Shown here: positions 35,444-43,502 of the stretch, one piece after another
Numbering within the stretch: the first letter of the stretch is position 1
Layout of the letters: each line of letters begins with the position of its first letter
DNA from: Mariniflexile fucanivorans
GTDB lineage: Bacteria; Bacteroidota; Bacteroidia; Flavobacteriales; Flavobacteriaceae
NCBI RefSeq assembly: GCF_004341235.1
Contig: NZ_SLUP01000001.1
Coordinates: 1 to 64,000 of the forward strand
Length of the DNA: 64,000 nt
Direction: 5' to 3'
Program-made: the position numbers and the translations under genes
Notes under the pieces: model-generated
What the model saw: only the letters and a program-made list of their open reading frames with translations
Database searches by the model: none
What the model was told of the DNA's origin: nothing

Positions 35444-36094
35444 TTATATTAAATTATTTTTTTTAGCTTTTTCTACCGCTTCTAATTTGTTGTGTACTTG
35501 CAATTTTTTGTAAATATTTTCTATGTGTTTTCTAATGGTACCCGATGATAAAATAAGGTTTTCTGCAATAACATTATAACTTAAACCCTTACTTAATTGT
35601 TCCAACACTTGAATTTCTCGGTCGGTTAATTTTATATCATCTTCATTTTCTCTAAAACTAAAATCGACGGGGTTTCTCAACAATTTTAAGGTTTTTAAAG
35701 CTATAGATGGGTTCATGGCAGCACCACCATTTAGGGTATCTATAATACCTACATACAAATCTTTCGCATTAATTTCCTTTAGCAAATAGCCATCGGCACC
35801 TGCTTTTATGGCATTGAAAATGTTTTCATCATTATCAAAAACCGTGAGCATAATTATTTTTATATGTGGGTACTTTTGTTTAACAATTTCGGTGGTTTCA
35901 ATACCATTTAAAACTGGCATTTCAATATCCATTAATATAATATCGATGTTACGATTGGCTTCTAATTGCTCTAACAAATTAGTTCCGTTAACCGCTACAA
36001 ACTTCACTTTTAAATCATCAAAAAAAGACAACTTTTCTTTTACTGCATTTATTAAAAACGTGTTATCGTCTGCAATGGCTATTTTAATAATCAT
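35444..36094 (-). CDS. NarL/LuxR-type response regulator
   Basis: A 216-residue response regulator. The receiver domain (about 1-120) shows IADDN, the phosphoryl-accepting Asp in IILMDIEMPVLNGIE (about residue 57) and MLTVFDND, with the conserved Lys in LLKEI. A LuxR-type HTH follows (about 150-205: LTDREIQVLEQLSKGLSYNVIAENL, TIRKHIENIYKKLQV). It lies 17 bases after the histidine kinase gene and is its obvious partner. Targets are unknown; a palindrome upstream of the operon is one candidate site. Confidence 0.93.
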   Translation of the reverse strand: MIIKIAIADDNTFLINAVKEKLSFFDDLKVKFVAVNGTNLLEQLEANRNIDIILMDIEMPVLNGIETTEIVKQKYPHIKIIMLTVFDNDENIFNAIKAGADGYLLKEINAKDLYVGIIDTLNGGAAMNPSIALKTLKLLRNPVDFSFRENEDDIKLTDREIQVLEQLSKGLSYNVIAENLILSSGTIRKHIENIYKKLQVHNKLEAVEKAKKNNLI

Positions 36095-36111
36095 CTGTTT
36101 CCTTTTAATTT

Positions 36112-38055
36112 TTAAACTTCAAAAGTAATGGTTGTCCCTTCATGTATTTGGGTTTCAATATGCAAATTCGAACCAATTTCAAGAGCTCGCTTTTTCATGT
36201 TATTAAGTCCGTTGCCAAAAACAGTGATGTTTATATCAAAGCCTTTACCGTCATCAATAATATTGATTTTTAAAGTGCCTGCACGTTTAATAAAGTTTAC
36301 CGTTATAGTTTTGGCATCGGCGTATTTAACAGCATTGTTAATAGCCTCTTGCACAATTCTATAAATATTCATACCGCTTACCGAAGTAAATTTAAGTTCT
36401 TCAGAAATTGACTTATCTACATTAAAATTAAAATCAATTCCCGTAGCTGCTATTTTACCTTTATCAATAAAATTGGAAATACGCACTTGTAAATCTTCCA
36501 TAGAAATTTCACTTTTATTCATGGCCCAAATAGTATCTCGCAACTCATAAATGGTTTCTTTGGTAAACTCACTGATGCTGGACAACTTGTTTGTTAACTT
36601 TTCATTGGTTATTTTAAAACCGTACTGTAAATTATCGATGGATGAAATAATGAAGGTTAGTTGCGCACCTATATTATCGTGCAAATCTCTGGATATAGTA
36701 AGTCGTTGTTCTTGCAGTTTATTCTGGTTTTCAATTTTGATCAACGCTTCCTTAAGTTCATTTTCCTTTTGAAGTTGTTTATTTTTAAGTTTTTGTTGAT
36801 TAAACAATAAATAACCTAATATGGCCACCACTATTGCTAAAATAACCAAACCTAAAATTTGAGTATTCTTTTGATTTATATGAAGTTCTTTTTCGGCAAT
36901 ATTAGCACGTTGTGAAAGGATTTCTTTTTCCTTTTTTTCGGTTTGGTATTTGGTTTCTATTTCTGCAATTGCTTTAAGTTTTTCAGTACTTATAATGCTA
37001 TCATTAAATTTAATATATAATTTTAAATATTTATTTGATTGATTAAAATCATTTAGTTTTTCATAGGTTCTTGCCAATGTTTTAGAAGATGAAACCATAA
37101 ATTCTATAGCACTTACTTCTTCTGCAAAGCGAAATGCTTCTTCACCTATTAAAGCTGCTTTTTTATAGTCTTTAAGATTATAATTCAAATTTGCTAAAGC
37201 ATTGTTTAGAAATGCTAATTCGTAAGGTTCTTTATTTAGAGTATGTAATTGAATTGCTTTAAGGTAATTCTTTTTAGCTTCATTATAATTATGTAAACTA
37301 TCGTATGAAATAGCAATATTCGTTATTGGATAGGCAGTATAACGCTCGTATTGAAGCTTTTTAAAATACAATTTAGATATGTTTGAGAATTTTAAAGATT
37401 TTTCATAATCACCCAATTCGTTCAAACTTCCAGCAATATTATTATTAACCATTGCCATGTGCAATGAGTCTTTTAAGTTGGTATAAATCTCTAAAGATTT
37501 ATTATTGTAGTTTATAGACTTTGTATATTCTTTAAGCTTTCTATAGTCCCAAGCAATATTTAAATATGTTGCTCCTACACCTAAACTATCATTTAGCTTT
37601 TCATACATTTTTAAAGTTTTAAAATAATATGAAATTGAAGTGTTTAAATTACCTAATTTACTATAAACAATACCTAAACCATTGTAAGCATCAGCAATGG
37701 TTGTTGTGTCCTTAATTACAGTACTAATTGCTAAAGATTTTTTAAAATTAGTAATAGCTTCGGCATAATTTCCTCGTTCCCAACTGGTATGCCCTAAGAA
37801 CATTAAAGCTTTAATTTTCAAAGAATCATTGCCGATTTTTTCTGAAAGCTTATAAGCTTTATTTGCATACAATTTTGAACTATCCAAATCAATACGGGCA
37901 TAAATATTTGAAATATCTATGAGTGTGCTAAACTTTTGGTCTTTTTTTTGTTTTTTTAAAATGGTTTTCAAACTATCCAATTCGGTAGCAGAACTTTGAG
38001 AGAAGCAACCAAAACTATAAATTATAAGAAATATTGAGAGTATTAATTTCTTCAT
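36112..38055 (-). CDS. TPR-containing sensor histidine kinase
   Basis: A 647-residue kinase. A signal peptide (LILSIFLIIYSFGCFS) leads into about eight tetratricopeptide repeats (about 40-350) placed outside the cytoplasm. One membrane helix follows (ILGLVILAIVVAILGYLLF, about 400-420) and a coiled-coil linker. The HisKA_3 dimerization helix has the phosphoacceptor His in LTISRDLHDNIGAQL (about 460), and the ATPase domain shows NIYRIVQEAINNAVKYA, IDDGKGFDI and GNGLNNMKKRALEIG. It pairs with the NarL-type regulator 17 bases downstream. Three bases separate it from the small upstream gene. Confidence 0.93.
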   Translation of the reverse strand: MKKLILSIFLIIYSFGCFSQSSATELDSLKTILKKQKKDQKFSTLIDISNIYARIDLDSSKLYANKAYKLSEKIGNDSLKIKALMFLGHTSWERGNYAEAITNFKKSLAISTVIKDTTTIADAYNGLGIVYSKLGNLNTSISYYFKTLKMYEKLNDSLGVGATYLNIAWDYRKLKEYTKSINYNNKSLEIYTNLKDSLHMAMVNNNIAGSLNELGDYEKSLKFSNISKLYFKKLQYERYTAYPITNIAISYDSLHNYNEAKKNYLKAIQLHTLNKEPYELAFLNNALANLNYNLKDYKKAALIGEEAFRFAEEVSAIEFMVSSSKTLARTYEKLNDFNQSNKYLKLYIKFNDSIISTEKLKAIAEIETKYQTEKKEKEILSQRANIAEKELHINQKNTQILGLVILAIVVAILGYLLFNQQKLKNKQLQKENELKEALIKIENQNKLQEQRLTISRDLHDNIGAQLTFIISSIDNLQYGFKITNEKLTNKLSSISEFTKETIYELRDTIWAMNKSEISMEDLQVRISNFIDKGKIAATGIDFNFNVDKSISEELKFTSVSGMNIYRIVQEAINNAVKYADAKTITVNFIKRAGTLKINIIDDGKGFDINITVFGNGLNNMKKRALEIGSNLHIETQIHEGTTITFEV

Positions 38056-38058
38056 AAA

Positions 38059-38343
38059 CTACTTGATATGTGTTTCAAATATAAGCTTTTGTAATAAAAT
38101 AATATCTCTTGTTATTTTAAACAGGCGATTGAATAATGTTTTATGTAAATCTTCCAATAATTGGATTTTTCCACTATTACGTTGGAGCCTATATTGCTCT
38201 CTATCTATATTTTTTTGTAGCGCCATGTATGATTTATTAACGATTCTTTTTAAATACACGGTTCGAATTATGACTTTAATAATCAAAAATACAAATACTA
38301 AAACCAGTAAATATATCGCTAAAGTATATGGATTGCTAAACAT
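38059..38343 (-). CDS. Small membrane/coiled-coil protein of the two-component operon
   Basis: A 94-residue protein from ATG 38343; the frame extends three codons upstream to a TTG, but the ATG is preferred. A hydrophobic helix (LAIYLLVLVFVFLIIKVII, about 7-25) precedes a basic, helical stretch of about 65 residues (NIDREQYRLQRNSGKIQLLEDLH) with coiled-coil spacing. It is therefore an anchored cytoplasmic coil. Its stop lies three bases ahead of the kinase start and its ATG overlaps the upstream mini-gene, so it belongs to the operon. It may modulate the kinase; no family is recognised. Confidence 0.65.
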   Translation of the reverse strand: MFSNPYTLAIYLLVLVFVFLIIKVIIRTVYLKRIVNKSYMALQKNIDREQYRLQRNSGKIQLLEDLHKTLFNRLFKITRDIILLQKLIFETHIK

Positions 38344-38476
38344 CAAAACCAAAAATTAAAATGATTAAAATCAATATGAATAAGCTTAAATATGCCCATA
38401 AAAAAAACACCAACTCGCAAATCCCTTTTAATGATTTTATGCGTTGATGTTTTTGATATGAACTGATTAATAGCAT
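38336..38476 (-). CDS. 46-residue membrane mini-protein, first gene of the operon
   Basis: Open from ATG (38476) to TAG (38336). The N-terminal part is basic (SSYQKHQRIKSLKGIC) and the C-terminal part is a strong membrane helix (LVFFLWAYLSLFILILIILIF, shown in part). The TAG stop overlaps the next start (GATGTTTAG), which implies translational coupling with the 94-residue protein. Too short for routine gene callers. The coding status is inferred from the overlap and composition; proteomic evidence would be needed. Confidence 0.45.
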   Translation of the reverse strand: MLLISSYQKHQRIKSLKGICELVFFLWAYLSLFILILIILIFGFDV

Positions 38477-38495
38477 ATTAAATATAACCTAATTG

Positions 38496-38509
38496 AGCAA
38501 AGCTTTGCT
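38496..38509. promoter_or_regulatory. Perfect palindrome upstream of the two-component operon
   Basis: AGCAAAGCTTTGCT is a perfect 14-base palindrome 20 bases ahead of the first start codon. It could be an operator, for example for the NarL-type regulator itself, or a transcription end of the PQQ gene. No other evidence. Confidence 0.3.
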
Positions 38510-38595
38510 AATTATTCGACAAAACGTTATAAAAAAAGATTAAGCGCAATAAAGTTATATATCACGCCTAATCAAACAAATCTCAACAACAAGAT

Positions 38596-40506
38596 TTATT
38601 TTTGAAGATTATAAGCGTAAATAGTTTTATCATTTGCCTTATAATACAATACACCTGCCATTTCATCTACTTGGTATTCTGGTTTTTTATCTTTAAGCAC
38701 AATTTCTTTATCTACTTTACCAGTATCTTTATTTACTTTAACTAAACCAACACCATCATCTAGTTTTGTTAAAATGAATTGTGCGTTTTCAGTAGCCGCT
38801 GTAGCTTTAAATCGTTTAGACATCGTATCAAAAGCGGCATCACCAATAGAAGCAAACATATCGGCTGCACGTTGGTTTTCTTTACCATAGTCGTTATAGT
38901 TACTTAAATCGTTAGCACTTCCATAGCTATTTGTTTTATTCATACCTGCTTTAGCAGCATGTGCCATAGCCAAACCTGTTGATGCTACGGCAACTACACC
39001 CGATAATACTTTTACAAAACCACTTTGACCAGGTGATTTATAATATTCGTGATACATTTGTTTACCATCATTACTCAAAAGCGCTACATTTTGAGATGAA
39101 CTTAAAAACACATTACCATTTCTCATTTCCATGGTATTGACTACTTCTTTTTCATCAAATTTAACTTTTGAGAAATCTGAAGCTTCACCAGATTGAGCGT
39201 CAATAGCATACATGTCGCCATCGGCAGCTATAAGGTATCTATTTTTAGAACGATCAAAAGTGGAAGCTACAGCTGCAGAATTCTTGTATTTTAATGGTTT
39301 GCTCCAAACTTGATCGCCTGTTTTTAAGTCAACTATATTAGCATCTTCACTTGTAATATAAAGCAACCCTTGAGGCGATTCTGCCATAACCATAATATTC
39401 TCGCCTGTTTTTAAAGGTTTTTTAAACAATGTTTTACCATCAAAAGATATTTTATTGATTCCACCTTGTTGAATTCCAAATAAAATACCATCATTTTGCA
39501 CATAAAAATGCTGCACCCAGCCTTTTGTTTTTGGTGCTTTTTCCCATAAATCTTCACCTGATGAGGCACTTAAAAAAGCAATTTCAGATTCATCACTTGT
39601 TGCAAATACACTAGTACTTCCTCCAGAACTTTTATCACTCACCACTGCTAAACCTTGTGGTAAAATTTGAAAGTTAGACACATTACCTTGTACTTTTCTG
39701 TCATCTTTCCAAAGTTCTGCACCGTTACTTCCTATTTTATGAATACGGGTATTTTTTCCATTAGTAGTTGTTTCAAAACCGTAAATTTCTTTTTCAGTTA
39801 AATCTGACACCATCCAATTAATGCCTTTAATTTTACATTCCCATAAATCATCACCCTTATGAGATTTTGCAATCAACCCTTGAGCAGTTGGTATAATGAG
39901 CATACTCTTTAATAATAATGGTACACCGGTTACACTAAAATCTTTTGCAACACCTACTCTACCTGGTTTATCTAAAAAGAAACTATAATCTAGTTTCTGA
40001 GTGCCTAAATCGTACACTGCCACCTTCGGAGTCATTTTTTCAAATTTGTCTCCTTCTTTTTGAATACCACTTACTATAAGTTTGTTTTGTGGTAATACAA
40101 CATTACAAGTGTATATTTGATTCCAATTATCGGTTTCAGAATTAAAAATAACATTACCTGTAATATAATTAATAACCGCCCTTTTAGTTTTTGCTATTCC
40201 TGCAAATTTGGAATCTGCCCCTTGAGACACTACTATGTATGGTGATAGTGGTATAAATTCGGTTTCTTCTGGTTTTAGTTTACCAAAATTACTAAAGGTA
40301 AATACAGGCTTATTTAGTTTGGAATCTATACCCACCAAACCATTGTTGGTTGCTGCAATCAATATACCCCCAACTGTTAGGGTCATTTCGTTAATATTTG
40401 CCCCTAAATCGTATGTGTTTTGAGGTGTTTCTGCTTTTTGAGCAGTCATTACATTTACCAGCAGAATCCCTACTATTGGTAAAAAAATTTGGTTTAATCT
40501 TCTCAT
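38596..40506 (-). CDS. PQQ-like beta-propeller protein
   Basis: A 636-residue protein with a signal peptide (IVGILLVNVMTAQ). Repeated short propeller blades are visible, such as GIDSKLNKPVFTFS, IVDLKTGDQVWSKPLK, MYAIDAQSGEASDFSKV and VKVNKDTGKVDKEIVL, matching a PQQ-like eight-bladed domain. A low-complexity insertion with SYGSANDLSNYNDYG lies around 540. Such propellers in the periplasm often serve as scaffolds rather than PQQ enzymes, and no catalytic residues are apparent. A clear promoter precedes it. Confidence 0.75.
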   Translation of the reverse strand: MRRLNQIFLPIVGILLVNVMTAQKAETPQNTYDLGANINEMTLTVGGILIAATNNGLVGIDSKLNKPVFTFSNFGKLKPEETEFIPLSPYIVVSQGADSKFAGIAKTKRAVINYITGNVIFNSETDNWNQIYTCNVVLPQNKLIVSGIQKEGDKFEKMTPKVAVYDLGTQKLDYSFFLDKPGRVGVAKDFSVTGVPLLLKSMLIIPTAQGLIAKSHKGDDLWECKIKGINWMVSDLTEKEIYGFETTTNGKNTRIHKIGSNGAELWKDDRKVQGNVSNFQILPQGLAVVSDKSSGGSTSVFATSDESEIAFLSASSGEDLWEKAPKTKGWVQHFYVQNDGILFGIQQGGINKISFDGKTLFKKPLKTGENIMVMAESPQGLLYITSEDANIVDLKTGDQVWSKPLKYKNSAAVASTFDRSKNRYLIAADGDMYAIDAQSGEASDFSKVKFDEKEVVNTMEMRNGNVFLSSSQNVALLSNDGKQMYHEYYKSPGQSGFVKVLSGVVAVASTGLAMAHAAKAGMNKTNSYGSANDLSNYNDYGKENQRAADMFASIGDAAFDTMSKRFKATAATENAQFILTKLDDGVGLVKVNKDTGKVDKEIVLKDKKPEYQVDEMAGVLYYKANDKTIYAYNLQK

Positions 40507-40537
40507 TGTTGGTTTTGTTTATGATTAATTATAATCA

Positions 40538-40568
40538 CAAATTTGCAACTTTAACAAAATGAAATCAA
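40538..40568 (-). promoter_or_regulatory. Promoter of the PQQ-propeller gene
   Basis: On the minus strand, TTG (complement of 40566-40568), exactly 20 bases, then CAAATTTG (complement of 40538-40545), one mismatch to TAnnTTTG. The start codon is 32 bases downstream. It lies inside the RNA-free space after the terminator of RNA copy 1, so the gene and the RNAs are separate units. Confidence 0.65.
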
Positions 40569-40611
40569 TACGACAAATAGCGTATATTTTAAAAATAGAA
40601 ATTTAAAAAGA

Positions 40612-40718
40612 AAAGGCTGCTCCTAATTAAGACAACCATTAATTAAGACAACCTTTACCAAACGTATTAGAATCACTTCTTTTAAAAACTATTGCCCTCA
40701 ATAATTTAATTCTAATAC
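40612..40718 (-). ncRNA. Structured small RNA candidate, copy 1
   Basis: Minus strand. A perfect 10-base stem, GTATTAGAAT with ATTCTAATAC (40709-40718 with 40664-40673), encloses a loop holding AAATTATTGAGGG, which is conserved in copy 2. A short linker leads to an A/T-rich terminator (AAAGGTTGT ... GCAGCCTTTTC). The first stem changes in sequence between copies yet pairs in both. A 16-base unit, TAATTAAGACAACC plus two bases, is duplicated in the terminator (40624-40655). No family is known to me; Flavo-1 RNA is a comparison worth making. Confidence 0.55.
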
Positions 40719-40942
40719 AAAATACATAAACAAAACGCCTATTAAAATAGAGTAAGCTTAATAGAAGCTTTTAAATAAAGCATAGTAAACATACAGATAA
40801 AAACCCATAGAATATGGACTGCCTAATTTTTAAAAAAAGGGTTTAAATGAATCGATAAGAATTTAAGCAAATCAGTAAATCCAAAATGGTTAAAAAACAC
40901 TTCAAACCTTCATTTTGAAAAAATAAATTGAGACTCAAAGAG

Positions 40943-40968
40943 CGGTTAATAAACCGTATTTTTTTTTT
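40943..40968 (+). terminator. Plus-strand hairpin with T-run
   Basis: CGGTT/AACCG with a 4-base loop is followed by a run of about ten T. This is the form of a weak terminator on the plus strand, but no gene upstream of it on that strand is apparent. It lies between the two RNA copies. Confidence 0.3.
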
Positions 40969-40983
40969 CAATCTGTTAAAAAA

Positions 40984-41096
40984 AAAGGCTGCTCTAAAAT
41001 AGAACAACCTTTCAATAACATTGTAGAATTTCTTCATTAAAATTAATGACCCTCAATAATTTAAATTCTACCATTAAATTACAAAAAACAAATTAA
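40984..41096 (-). ncRNA. Structured small RNA candidate, copy 2
   Basis: Minus strand. A perfect 9-base stem, GTAGAATTT with AAATTCTAC (41063-41071 with 41023-41031), encloses the same conserved AAATTATTGAGGG loop (41050-41062) as copy 1. A terminator (40984-41012) follows; its two wobble positions pair only when read on the minus strand and it ends in a run of T. A possible promoter is TTG (complement of 41125-41127) and TTAGTTTG (complement of 41101-41108), with only 16 bases between. An overlapping 64-codon open frame is not conserved in copy 1. Confidence 0.55.
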
Positions 41097-41212
41097 AAAC
41101 CAAACTAAATACTTTATTTTTAAGCAAATACATAGAATATAATGACTAAAAACCTAAACTTAAAAAGCCTTCATTATATTATTTTTTAATAAAAAAACAC
41201 AAAGAAATTTCT

Positions 41213-41220
41213 TATTTTTG
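41213..41220 (+). promoter_or_regulatory. -7 box of the AraC-type gene
   Basis: TATTTTTG matches TAnnTTTG exactly and sits 21 bases before the GTG start at 41241. No TTG is found at the ideal upstream spacing. Aside from this box and the RNA candidates, the 734-base gap (40507-41240) shows no gene. Confidence 0.45.
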
Positions 41221-41240
41221 CAATTAAACCCCTCTTCTAA

Positions 41241-42419
41241 GTGATAGAATCATTTCTATTTTTATTTACTGGCTTAGTTGGTTTAGTAACCATAGCCATC
41301 ATGTTTACTTCATACCGATCTAACCCATTTTATAATCTTTTTTTATTTTTAATAATAATTATAATTTCTATTCGCTTTTTAATTCATGGTACCTTTGAAC
41401 TGGGCTTACAAAATTATTTTTCTCCAGATCAAAGCATATACTCCATATTTTATCTTACTGTGGTACCTTTTTTTTATTTATATTATAAAAATTTGGTTTT
41501 CGAAAAAAGCTCTTATGATATTAGAGATTTAAAACACTTAATTTTTATAGGTTTTTTATATTTCATTAACATCAACCCCTTTATTAAAGAAAGTTACATA
41601 TCTCAATTTTACAATGTCATAAATTTTGTTTTAGTAAGCGTCTTCATTCTTTTCTATTTGATATTGATTTTTAAGCTATTAAGAAAAAATATTTGGCTAA
41701 AAAAAGATATTCTTATAAATAATAAACAATTAGTTTTAGTAAAAAACTGGACTGTTTTTTTATTTATACAAAATCTATTAGCTGTTATAACTTTATTAGT
41801 TTCTATTTTTACTGAGGTTTATTCAAAGTCGAGTCTTTCAGGAAAATCGATGGCTGTTCTACTACTTATATATTGGCTATTTATTTATTTTAAAATCTTA
41901 ACTGCACCCGAAATTTTATATGGACTTCCTATTCTGAATAAAAAAATATTAAAATTCGATTTACATATAGAAGAATACGAACAAACCCATTTATTAGAAA
42001 ATGACAATTGGGTTTTGGAAATAAGTTCTCAAAAAAATGAGCAAGATTTAAAACTACAAGAAAAAATTATATATAACATTGTCAGTTACATACAAGAAAT
42101 TGATAAACTAAGTCTAGAGGAATGTATTTTTAGAGACCCAAAAGCATCTCCTAGCCATATTGCGAGTAAATTAGGAGTGCCTACAAGCCATATTGTCTAT
42201 TTATTTAAATACCATTCGAATATCTCTTTTTCTGAATACCGCATGCATTCTAGAATTACAGACAGTATTGATTTGATAGAACATGGCTATTTAAAAACCA
42301 ATACTCTAGAGTCTTTAGCATACAAAACAGGGTTTGCATCTTATAATCCGTTTTTTAGTGCCTTTAAAAAAGTGACTGGTTATTGTCCGCAAGATTATTT
42401 AAAAACCATAAAACTTTAA
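41241..42419 (+). CDS. Membrane-bound AraC-type transcription regulator
   Basis: A 392-residue protein. The N-terminal part (about 1-220) has six or seven membrane helices (LFLFTGLVGLVTIAIMF, NLFLFLIIIIISIRFLI, and others). The C-terminal AraC-type double helix-turn-helix (about 300-390) shows PSHIASKLGVPTSHIVYLFKYH, SEYRMHSRITDSIDLI and the signature GFASYNPFFSAFKKVTGYCPQDY. It senses an unknown signal in or near the membrane. The start is GTG, forced by an in-frame stop just before it; the first ATG would cut off part of a membrane helix. It overlaps the converging GSCFA gene by four bases. Confidence 0.88.
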   Translation: MIESFLFLFTGLVGLVTIAIMFTSYRSNPFYNLFLFLIIIIISIRFLIHGTFELGLQNYFSPDQSIYSIFYLTVVPFFYLYYKNLVFEKSSYDIRDLKHLIFIGFLYFININPFIKESYISQFYNVINFVLVSVFILFYLILIFKLLRKNIWLKKDILINNKQLVLVKNWTVFLFIQNLLAVITLLVSIFTEVYSKSSLSGKSMAVLLLIYWLFIYFKILTAPEILYGLPILNKKILKFDLHIEEYEQTHLLENDNWVLEISSQKNEQDLKLQEKIIYNIVSYIQEIDKLSLEECIFRDPKASPSHIASKLGVPTSHIVYLFKYHSNISFSEYRMHSRITDSIDLIEHGYLKTNTLESLAYKTGFASYNPFFSAFKKVTGYCPQDYLKTIKL

Positions 42420-43381
42420 AAGATTATATGTGGGTATGTTTTTTGAAGTTGAAGTTGCTTTTCTTTAATTCCTATTAGAAATTTTTTATAGGCCTCAGAA
42501 TTTGGATTGAATGGCTTGTGTTGAATCCCCTTTTGAACAGCACCAACATCGTTCATTGTTTTTAATGTTTCATTGGATATCCACACTTCTTGAAACTTCT
42601 CCCAAATATATTGTATGGCCATTTTGTTGGGATGCAACATATCTTCAGCATAAAAACGATAATCGCGCAGTTCATCCATCATGATTTCATAGGAAGGAAA
42701 ATATGAAGATTGACAATTTTCGATTGACGATTTCTCACTTAAGAATTGATGGATTGCTGTGATTAAATGCGCTTTACTTTGGGTGTTTTCAATAAAACCA
42801 TCTTTAATATGGCGCACTGGTGACACCGTAAAAATAATTGAAGCTTCAGAATTTACACTTTTTATTAAACTAACTATAGATTGTAAAGATTCTACAATGT
42901 CATTAACCGACAACAATTCCTTTTTAAATTGCTTTTGTGGCACTTTATGGCAATTCGCTACAAGTTGATTCGATTCTATAAACCGATATACCCAAGCGGT
43001 TCCTAATGTAATGATGATGTGGGTTGATTCGTTTATTTGTTTATTTGTTAATTCAATTTGCTTATTCAATTCATTTAACAAATCCACAGTTGTTGAAGCA
43101 CTTAACTTTGAATGTGCATCAAAACAGTGCCATTGTTCATTATAAAAAAAGGTGTCTTTTTCTGAATATACTTTTTGATTTATGGCGTTTGAAATTAATG
43201 ATTCTATAGCCTTTGGCTGAAATAAAATCCCGAACGGGTTCTGAAAATTTTGAAACTTAAAATACGATAACTTTTCACCTATATTTTCAACAAAACAGGA
43301 TCCTAACAATAGCATATTAGAATTGTAGTCTATTAAATTTTTAGACTGTTTAGATAATGGTATTTCAGTTAGTAATTTCAT
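42416..43381 (-). CDS. GSCFA domain protein
   Basis: A 321-residue protein with the signature GSCFVENIGEKLSYFKF (about 28-45) near the N-terminus, then PFGILFQPKAIE, IIITLGTAWVYRF and the C-terminal HPNKMAIQYIWEKF (about 253-266). GSCFA proteins resemble GDSL/SGNH-type esterase folds and are frequent in Bacteroidota. The catalytic activity is unproven. No signal peptide is visible. Its end overlaps the AraC gene by four bases. Confidence 0.9.
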   Translation of the reverse strand: MKLLTEIPLSKQSKNLIDYNSNMLLLGSCFVENIGEKLSYFKFQNFQNPFGILFQPKAIESLISNAINQKVYSEKDTFFYNEQWHCFDAHSKLSASTTVDLLNELNKQIELTNKQINESTHIIITLGTAWVYRFIESNQLVANCHKVPQKQFKKELLSVNDIVESLQSIVSLIKSVNSEASIIFTVSPVRHIKDGFIENTQSKAHLITAIHQFLSEKSSIENCQSSYFPSYEIMMDELRDYRFYAEDMLHPNKMAIQYIWEKFQEVWISNETLKTMNDVGAVQKGIQHKPFNPNSEAYKKFLIGIKEKQLQLQKTYPHIIF

Positions 43382-43402
43382 TTAAAATATTAAATGCTAT
43401 TT

Positions 43403-43497
43403 TCACAAAGACTCACAGAGTTTACTCAAAGATACTCAGAGAAATCTGAATAAAAACTCCGTGCTCCTCCGTGAAAAACCTGTGTGTCTCTGTGTTA
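43403..43497. repeat. CTCTGTG-type intergenic repeat
   Basis: The stretch before alaS consists of imperfect copies of short words: CTCACAGAG, CTCAAAGATACTCAGAG, CTCCGTGCTCCTCCGTG and GTCTCTGTG. I recognise this low-complexity family from other Bacteroidota intergenic regions. No coding potential. Confidence 0.5.
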
Positions 43498-43502
43498 TAA
43501 TC

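Noticed and set aside
40843-41037. 64-codon open frame over RNA copy 2
   Set aside because: The start and frame are lost in copy 1, whereas the stem is kept, so structure rather than peptide appears selected. The frame also runs through the terminator.
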